NCBI GenBank assembly: GCA_945878865.1
Contig: CAMCUD010000001.1
Span: 352,908 to 416,907, forward strand
From: Bifidobacterium breve
GTDB lineage: Bacteria; Actinomycetota; Thermoleophilia; Solirubrobacterales; Solirubrobacteraceae
Direction of reading: 5' to 3'
Length of the DNA stretch: 64,000 nucleotides
In this document: piece by piece, positions 59,356 to 64,000 of the stretch
How the letters are laid out: every line of letters starts with the position of its first letter
Position numbering within the stretch: position 1 is the stretch's first letter
Translations under genes and position numbers: made by a program
Notes under the pieces: generated by a model
Told to the model about the DNA's origin: nothing
The model's database searches: none
The model's input: only the letters and a program-made list of their open reading frames with translations

Positions 59356-59941
59356 GCACGATCAGGACGATCTGAACCTCGACCCCGAGCTGCGCGCGCT
59401 CCTGCGCGACCTTGAGTACGACGACGCCGGCCCCCCTGCGGGTCTCCGGGCCCGCACGCTCGACACCGTGCGCGAGCAGCCCGTTCCCGGGCAGGCGTCC
59501 GAGCGACGCCGGGCCGCCCGGCGCCGCGCTCGGGTGCGCCGGCCGTACGCGATCGGCAGCATCGCCGCGGTCGCGGCCGCCGCGCTCCTGGCGCTCATCG
59601 TCATCACGGGCGGAACCCAGGACGAGCGCACGGTCCAGCTCACGGGCTCGGCCGGTTCGATGACCGCGGAGATCCGTGACACGCAGGTCACGCTGAAGGG
59701 CGACGGCAAGCCGCTGCCGGCCGGCGCGCGCTACGAGCTGTGGGCGATCGAGAAGAACGCCGCCGACCCGGAGTCGCCGAAGCTCACCTCCGTCGGCACG
59801 TTCCGCCCGAACGCCGACGGCACGGTCGACGCCGACCTCGACCTGCCGAAGGGGACCGCCGAAGACGTCCCGCTCGCCGTCACGCAGGAGCGCGACGACG
59901 ACCCGGCGCCGAACCTCCCGCCGGTCCTGTCGTCCACCTGA
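59348..59941 (+). CDS. Membrane anti-sigma factor (RskA-like)
   Basis: A 197-aa single-span protein. A short cytoplasmic N-terminus (about 1-68), a membrane helix (AIGSIAAVAAAALLALIVITGG, about 69-90) and an extracytoplasmic RskA-like domain (TVQLTGSAGSMTAEIRDTQVTLKGDGKPLPAGARYELWAIEKN...SVGTFRPNADGTVDADLDLPKG). It should hold the adjacent ECF sigma factor until an envelope signal triggers its cleavage. No zinc HxxxCxxC motif. Confidence 0.88.
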   Translation: MAEHDQDDLNLDPELRALLRDLEYDDAGPPAGLRARTLDTVREQPVPGQASERRRAARRRARVRRPYAIGSIAAVAAAALLALIVITGGTQDERTVQLTGSAGSMTAEIRDTQVTLKGDGKPLPAGARYELWAIEKNAADPESPKLTSVGTFRPNADGTVDADLDLPKGTAEDVPLAVTQERDDDPAPNLPPVLSST

Positions 59942-59962
59942 CGCCGCGTTTGCGAAAAACAT

Positions 59963-60036
59963 CCGAGACGGGTTGAACCGCCTGTGCCGTCTCGGGGGAA
60001 GTGCAGGTGACTCGCACCTGCGACCCCGAGGCTCCC
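59963..60036 (+). promoter_or_regulatory. Candidate regulatory leader of cbiM with alternative hairpins
   Basis: Stem A: CCGAGACGG (59963-59971) with CCGTCTCGG (59987-59995). Stem B: CTCGGGG (59991-59997) with CCCCGAG (60024-60030), enclosing GCAGGTG-ACTCG-CACCTGC (60003-60021). A and B share 59991-59995 and cannot coexist. GAGG (60028-60031), 5 nt before ATG 60037, is the best ribosome-binding site and lies in stem B. Pairings are read directly; switching is inference. No cobalamin-box or NiCo motif recognised. Confidence 0.6.
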
Positions 60037-60720
60037 ATGCATATCCCCGACGGCTTTCTCGACCCTGGCGTGGCCGCCGCCACCGGCGCGCTCGCCGCAT
60101 CCGCGGTCGGCATCGGACTGCGCCGCACCGGCACCGCCCTCGATGAGCGCACCGCGCCGCTCGTCGGCGTCACCGGCGCGTTCGTCTTCGCCGCGCAGAT
60201 GCTCAACTTCCCCGTCGCGGGCGGGACGAGCGGCCATGTACTCGGCGCCGCGCTCGCCGCCGCGCTGCTCGGGCCCTGGACCGCGTGCGTGGTGCTCGCC
60301 GTCGTGCTCACGCTTCAGGCGTTCGTGTTCGCCGACGGCGGCGTGGCGGCGCTCGGCGCGAACGTCCTGAACATGGGCGTCGTCGGCGGTCTCGGCGCGG
60401 GGCTGATCCTCGCCGCCGGCCGCCGCGCGCTACCGCAGACGCGCGGCGCGCTGCTCGGCACCGGCGCCGTCGCGGCATGGTCAGCCGTCATGCTCAGCGC
60501 GCTCGCCTGCTCGATCGAGCTCGGCGTCTCCGGGACCGTCCCGCTGGCGACCGTGCTGCCCGCGATGCTCGGCGTTCATGCGCTCATCGGCGCGGGCGAG
60601 GCCGTCATCACGGTCGCCGCCCTCGGCGCGGTGCTCGCCAGCCGGCCTGACCTCATCCACGGGTGGCGCGGCACGCCGGGTGTGGCGTCCGCGCACCCGC
60701 GGCCGGTCCTGGGCGGCTGA
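60037..60720 (+). CDS. cbiM: CbiM, substrate-binding component of a Co/Ni ECF transporter
   Basis: A 227-aa inner-membrane protein with seven helices. Starts MHIPDGFLDPGVAAATG; the N-terminal Met-His pair is the metal-binding site of CbiM/NikM, so ATG 60037 is chosen over GTG 60001. FVFAAQMLNFPVAGGTSGHVLGAALAAALLGPWTACVVLAVVLTLQAFVFADGGVAALGANVLNMGVVGG carries the second conserved region including the His and Asn. Imports Co(II) or Ni(II). First gene of a five-gene coupled operon. Confidence 0.96.
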   Translation: MHIPDGFLDPGVAAATGALAASAVGIGLRRTGTALDERTAPLVGVTGAFVFAAQMLNFPVAGGTSGHVLGAALAAALLGPWTACVVLAVVLTLQAFVFADGGVAALGANVLNMGVVGGLGAGLILAAGRRALPQTRGALLGTGAVAAWSAVMLSALACSIELGVSGTVPLATVLPAMLGVHALIGAGEAVITVAALGAVLASRPDLIHGWRGTPGVASAHPRPVLGG

Positions 60721-60722
60721 CG

Positions 60723-61028
60723 ATGCGCCGCGCGATCTTCATCCTCTGCGCGGTCGGCGTGTCCCTCCTGCTGGCCGGCGCCGTCTCGCCCTGGGCGTCG
60801 AGCGCTCCGGACGGGCTGAACCGGGTGGCCGCCGACCAGCGGTTCCTCGACCACGAGCGCATGGCCGAGGTCCAGCGCCGCGCCCCCGCCGCCGGCTACG
60901 CGGTCCCGGGCTTCGGCGTCGGCCGCGGCGCCACAGCCGCGGCCGGGGTCGCCGGGACGCTGCTCGTCCTCGCCGCCGGGACAGGCGTGGCGCTGCTGGT
61001 CGTCCGTCGCGGGACGCAGCGGCCGTGA
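60723..61028 (+). CDS. PDGLE-domain (CbiN-like) accessory subunit
   Basis: A 101-aa protein with two membrane helices (about 4-22 and 76-95) and a loop containing SSAPDGLNRVAADQRF, the PDGL(E) signature of small proteins accompanying CbiM. It starts 2 nt after the cbiM stop. It is thought to help metal loading of CbiM. Confidence 0.88.
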   Translation: MRRAIFILCAVGVSLLLAGAVSPWASSAPDGLNRVAADQRFLDHERMAEVQRRAPAAGYAVPGFGVGRGATAAAGVAGTLLVLAAGTGVALLVVRRGTQRP

Positions 61029-61804
61029 GCGGGCTGCACGACCTGTCGCTCGCCTCCGTCGCGGGCGACCCACGCAGCGCGGTGCACCGCCGTGACCCGC
61101 GCGTCAAGCTCCTCGGGCTCGGATCGGTGACGCTGGTCGCCGTGTCCGCCCCGGTGTCGGCCTGGCCGGCGTACGCCGGATGCGCCGCGGTGCTCACGGG
61201 CGTGGCGATCGCCGCGCGGCTTAGCCCCGCGACGATCTGGCGGCGAGCGCGGGTCATCCTGCCGCTGGTCCTGTTCGCGGCCGCGTTCATCCCCTTCGTC
61301 CGAGAGGGCCGCGTCGTCGCGTCGGTGGGGCCGTTCGACCTGACCGCCGAGGGTCTCTCGACCTTCGCGGGCGTCGCGGCGAAGACCGCGATCGGCACGG
61401 TGAGCGCCGTGCTCCTCGGCGCGACGACGTCGTTCCCCGACGTGCTGCGCGCGCTCGAGCGGCTCCGCACCCCGCGTCTGTTCGTCCTCGTGGCGATGCT
61501 CACCTACCGATACGTGTTCGTCGTCGCCGGTGAAGTGCGCCGGATGCGCACGGCGATGCGCGCCCGCGGGTACCGCCCCCGGCACCTGCTCCAGGCCGGG
61601 CCCGTCGGCCACGCGGCGGGCGCGCTCTTCCTGCGTGCGCACGGCCGAGGTGAGCGGATCTATCTCGCGATGGCCGCACGCGGGTTCACCGGCACGATGC
61701 CCCAAGCCGTGCCGCTGCGCCTCTGCGCCGCCGACGTCCTGTTCCTCCTCGCCGCCGCGGTCCCGCTGGTGGCGCTCCGACTGACCCTTGAGGTGATGGC
61801 ATGA
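61025..61804 (+). CDS. cbiQ: CbiQ, ECF transporter transmembrane (T) component
   Basis: A 259-aa membrane protein of the EcfT family. Helices at about 30-60, 80-95, 105-130 and 235-255; the two coupling motifs with Ala-Arg-Gly are RTAMRARGYRP and LAMAARGFTG, which dock onto the ATPases. GTG overlaps the PDGLE gene (GTGA) and its end overlaps cbiO (ATGA). Confidence 0.93.
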   Translation: MSGLHDLSLASVAGDPRSAVHRRDPRVKLLGLGSVTLVAVSAPVSAWPAYAGCAAVLTGVAIAARLSPATIWRRARVILPLVLFAAAFIPFVREGRVVASVGPFDLTAEGLSTFAGVAAKTAIGTVSAVLLGATTSFPDVLRALERLRTPRLFVLVAMLTYRYVFVVAGEVRRMRTAMRARGYRPRHLLQAGPVGHAAGALFLRAHGRGERIYLAMAARGFTGTMPQAVPLRLCAADVLFLLAAAVPLVALRLTLEVMA

Positions 61805-62550
61805 CCTGCACGATCCACGCGCGCGACCTGCGCTACACGTATCCGGGCGGACATGTCGCGCTGGCGGGCGTCGACCTCGCCGTCAACCACGGCGAGCGGG
61901 TCGCGGTGCTCGGGCCCAATGGCGCCGGCAAGACGACGCTCATGCTCCATCTCAACGGGCTGCTCCTCGGTGAAGGCGAGCTGCGGATCGGGGGCGTGCG
62001 CGCCGCGCGCGAGACGGTCGCGCAGCTGCGCGCCGGCGTGGGCCTCGTCTTCCAGGACCCCGACGATCAGCTCTTCATGCCGACCGTGCGCGAGGACGTC
62101 GCGTTCGGGCCGCGCAACCTCGGCCTCGACGCCGCGGAGACGCAGCGCCGCGTCGACGAAGCACTCGCCGCGGTCGGGATGACCCCGGTCATCGACCGGC
62201 CGCCGCACGAGCTGTCGATGGGTCAGCGCCGGCGCGTGGCGATCGCCACGGTGCTCGCGATGCGCCCGCAGCTCCTCGTGCTCGACGAGCCGTCGGCCAA
62301 CCTGGATCCGCGCGCCCGCCGCGAGCTCCTCACGGTGCTGGACGGTCTCGACACCACGCTGCTCGTGGTCACGCACGACCTGCCCTTCGCCGCGCGGCTG
62401 TGTGAGCGGGCGGTCGTGCTCGACGGCGGCCGCGTGGTCGCCGACGGTCCGTCCGACGCCCTCCTGGCCGACACCGTGCTGCTCTCCGCCCACGACCTGG
62501 AGCTCCCCGAGGGTTTCGCCCCCGCCGTCGCGCGGAGGGTCGCCGCATGA
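61801..62550 (+). CDS. cbiO: CbiO, ATPase of the Co/Ni ECF transporter
   Basis: A 249-aa ABC ATPase: Walker A GPNGAGKTT (about 38-46), Q-loop VFQDPDDQLF, signature ELSMGQRRRVAIATVLAM, Walker B LLVLDEPSANLDP and switch His in VVTHDL. Energises metal import with CbiM/CbiQ. Overlaps both neighbours by 4 nt. Confidence 0.95.
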   Translation: MTCTIHARDLRYTYPGGHVALAGVDLAVNHGERVAVLGPNGAGKTTLMLHLNGLLLGEGELRIGGVRAARETVAQLRAGVGLVFQDPDDQLFMPTVREDVAFGPRNLGLDAAETQRRVDEALAAVGMTPVIDRPPHELSMGQRRRVAIATVLAMRPQLLVLDEPSANLDPRARRELLTVLDGLDTTLLVVTHDLPFAARLCERAVVLDGGRVVADGPSDALLADTVLLSAHDLELPEGFAPAVARRVAA

Positions 62551-63050
62551 CGATGCCCGCCCACGCGCCCGACGCGGGCGTTCGCGACGCCGCCGCGGCC
62601 GCGAACGCCCTGCGCGCACGGGGCCTGCGCCTCTCCACCGCGCGCCGCCTGCTCCTCCAAGCGCTGTTCTCCGTCGAGGAGCCGGTGACCGCCGAGGCGC
62701 TGGCCGCGGGCCTCGGCGGCGGCCTGCCGCCGTCGGACCTCACGTCGGTCTACCGCAACCTCGAGACGCTCGAGCAGCTCGGCCTCGTCCGCCACCGCCA
62801 CCTCGGGCACGGACCCGGTCTGTACGAGCCGACGGGTGCGCCCGCGCGCGAGCTCGTGGTCTGCGAGCGCTGCGGGCACCTCGTCGCGCTGGCGCCTGAG
62901 CGGCTGGACGCCGTGCGTGACGCCGTGCTGGCGGCGACCGGCTTCCACGCGCGCTTCACGCACCTCCCGCTCGTCGGCCTGTGCGCCGAGTGCACGACGG
63001 TCACAGCTGCGGGAGCGCCTGGAGCGCAAGCGCGCAGCCCGCGCCCATAA
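62547..63050 (+). CDS. Fur-family metal-responsive regulator
   Basis: A 167-aa Fur-fold repressor. Winged helix (about 15-95): ALRARGLRLSTARRLLLQALFSVEEPVTAEALAAGL and SDLTSVYRNLETLEQLGLVRHRHLGHGPGLYEP. Dimer domain with VVCERCGHL and LCAEC, two CxxC pairs for structural zinc, and HARFTHLP as sensing His. Fur, Zur and Nur cannot be separated by eye, but co-translation with a Co/Ni importer favours a nickel- or cobalt-sensing (Nur-like) role; Zur is the alternative. Its 3-prime end overlaps the convergent exporter gene by 50 nt. Confidence 0.88.
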   Translation: MTMPAHAPDAGVRDAAAAANALRARGLRLSTARRLLLQALFSVEEPVTAEALAAGLGGGLPPSDLTSVYRNLETLEQLGLVRHRHLGHGPGLYEPTGAPARELVVCERCGHLVALAPERLDAVRDAVLAATGFHARFTHLPLVGLCAECTTVTAAGAPGAQARSPRP

Positions 63051-63981
63051 TCACCACGGCGGAGGCGACGGGCAGGGCGGCGACGACTCGCGCGCCCGTG
63101 CCGCCGACGGACACGCGCGAGAGCGCGCGGCCGGCGTAGACGACGGCGATTCCCATCACCGTCAGCGTCAGCGCCAAGCCCGCGGAGAACGCGACGATCA
63201 GCAGCAGGCCGAGTGCGATCTCGCCCTGGGCGATCGCCGCGAGCAGCACGACGAGCGCGGAGGGGCACGGAATGATCCCCGCGGCGGCGCCCATGGCAAT
63301 GATGCCCCGCGGGGTCAGGTCGTCGTGGTGGTGGTGATGGTGATGGTGGTGGTGGGCCTTCGCCCGTCGGGCGCGCCCGCGCAGCACCCCGGCGCCGATC
63401 GCGACGACCATGAGCCCGCTTGCCAGCGTGAGGTAGGGCAGCAGCCGTTCGGGCAGCACGTACGCCGACAGGGAGAGCGTCACGAGCCCGAGCGCGAAGA
63501 CCCCGATCGTGTGGGTCACGGTGACGGTCAGACCGAGCCCCACCGCGTGGCGGGCCGTCCCGCGCGTGCCGACGAGGTAGGCCGCCACCATGCCCTTGCC
63601 GTGTCCCGGTGACAGCGCGTGCAGGGCGCCCCAGCCCATCGCGGCCAGGAGTAGGAGGACGAGGACGCCGCGGCCCGCCGCCGCGTCCTCGAGCAGGCCG
63701 GTGAACCCCTCCGTGCTGCCGCCGCGCTCGGTCGTCGTCTGCGTCCCGCTGCCATCCGCGCGCGGCGCGACGACGCTGCCGTCACCGGCACGCACGCGTA
63801 GCGTGGCGGCGCGGACGTTCGGCGGGCTGGCGAGGAGGTCCTTCGGATACGCGCGCAGGCCGTTCGTCGGGTCCTGCGCCGGGACCGACGAGCGCACCGC
63901 GGTGCCGCGGCCGGGCCGGACGACGATCGCCTTCCACCCCACGCGGCCCGCGTACGTGTCGTCGCGCAGCTCGACCGCCCG
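63001..63981 (-). CDS. NicO-family nickel/cobalt exporter-like protein (N-terminus missing)
   Basis: At least 327 aa; the start lies beyond the readable sequence. An extracytoplasmic N-terminal part (VVRPGRGTAVRSSVPAQDPTNGLRAYPKDLLASPPNVRAATLRV) precedes six helices. ALHALSPGHGKGMVAAYLVGTRG is the NicO/RcnA signature, and a run of ten His with DD (63321-63353) forms a cytoplasmic metal-binding loop; GIIPCPSALVVLLAAIAQG follows. It probably exports Co or Ni, opposite to the importer. The frame runs into a G homopolymer at the window end. Confidence 0.88.
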   Translation of the reverse strand, partial: RAVELRDDTYAGRVGWKAIVVRPGRGTAVRSSVPAQDPTNGLRAYPKDLLASPPNVRAATLRVRAGDGSVVAPRADGSGTQTTTERGGSTEGFTGLLEDAAAGRGVLVLLLLAAMGWGALHALSPGHGKGMVAAYLVGTRGTARHAVGLGLTVTVTHTIGVFALGLVTLSLSAYVLPERLLPYLTLASGLMVVAIGAGVLRGRARRAKAHHHHHHHHHHDDLTPRGIIAMGAAAGIIPCPSALVVLLAAIAQGEIALGLLLIVAFSAGLALTLTVMGIAVVYAGRALSRVSVGGTGARVVAALPVASAVVIMGAGCALALQALPQL

Positions 63982-63982
63982 T

Positions 63983-64000
63983 GGGGGGGGGGGGGGGGGG
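63983..64000. other. 18-nt G homopolymer at the window end
   Basis: Eighteen consecutive G close the window inside the exporter coding region, where the sequence before it is ordinary high-GC code. This is typical of a sequencing or contig-end artefact rather than biology. Confidence 0.7.

Noticed and set aside
59942..60036. Cobalamin riboswitch before cbiM
   Set aside because: The spacer is only 95 nt and lacks the GCAACTGT-type core and the B12 box; only GGGGGAA and GGTG fragments resemble it.
60001..60036. GTG 60001 as the cbiM start
   Set aside because: CbiM needs the N-terminal Met-His metal site, which ATG 60037 provides; the extra residues are not family-like and lie in the hairpin.

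Overview
The window looks like a piece of an actinobacterial chromosome, most probably from the Thermoleophilia/Solirubrobacterales branch (an inference). G+C is very high, most starts are ATG or GTG, and adjacent genes are often coupled by 4-nt GTGA/ATGA overlaps. Gene content also fits: mismatch endonuclease NucS, a fused 2-oxoglutarate dehydrogenase (Kgd type), a LysRS/MprF fusion, secreted clan-A glycosidases and an AarF kinase. At least 18 genes, on both strands, have a TAnnnT-like -10 box 6-9 nt before the start codon. That is the layout of leaderless mRNAs. No tRNA, rRNA, insertion sequence, prophage or CRISPR array was seen, and no stretch over 300 nt lacks a gene.

Layout. 1-3.9 kb: end of an unknown gene, a NarL-type regulator, small hypotheticals, a SnoaL+metallo-beta-lactamase fusion and a class V aminotransferase. 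4-8.8 kb: M29 aminopeptidase, EAL-GAF-GGDEF protein, pyruvate kinase. 8.9-12.5 kb: secreted glycosidase, paired 53-nt repeats, TVP38/AarF pair, glyoxalase. 12.5-13.4 kb: remains of an Xre/nucleotidyltransferase pair beside a 51-nt palindrome. 13.4-17.6 kb: Ppx/GppA, AraC, VOC, rhomboid-like and DMT proteins. 17.6-22.3 kb (minus): amino acid permease and a LysRS-MprF fusion. 22.4-28.7 kb: Nudix, DUF3817-like, a 1428-aa E2-E1 2-oxoglutarate dehydrogenase with its own lipoyl domains, ATL and YjbQ proteins. 28.7-31.9 kb: TetR genes and an unknown 13-TM protein behind 14-bp iterons. 31.9-37.7 kb (minus): receiver-EAL and receiver-PAS-kinase pair, two peptidase E paralogues, enoyl-CoA hydratase, TetR. 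37.8-41.9 kb: MBL hydrolase, ring-cleaving dioxygenase-like protein, ArsR-SulP, globin. 42-48.5 kb (minus): Amt, NucS, secreted zinc peptidase, secreted glycosidase. 48.7-57.9 kb: MFS exporter, frameshifted VOC gene, J-domain/TPR protein, GGDEF-EAL protein, EttA, DsbA-like protein behind a 13-bp-arm palindrome, secreted protein. 57.9-64 kb: HAD phosphatase, ECF sigma/anti-sigma, and a cobalt/nickel ECF importer (cbiM-PDGLE-cbiQ-cbiO) with a Fur-family regulator, opposed by a NicO-type exporter.

Working logic. Three EAL proteins point to c-di-GMP turnover. The last 4 kb is a self-contained Co/Ni homeostasis unit: importer, Fur-type sensor, convergent exporter, and a leader that can form two mutually exclusive hairpins, one hiding the cbiM ribosome-binding site. 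Two genes each lack a single base and the window ends in an 18-nt G run, so part of the apparent decay may be assembly error.
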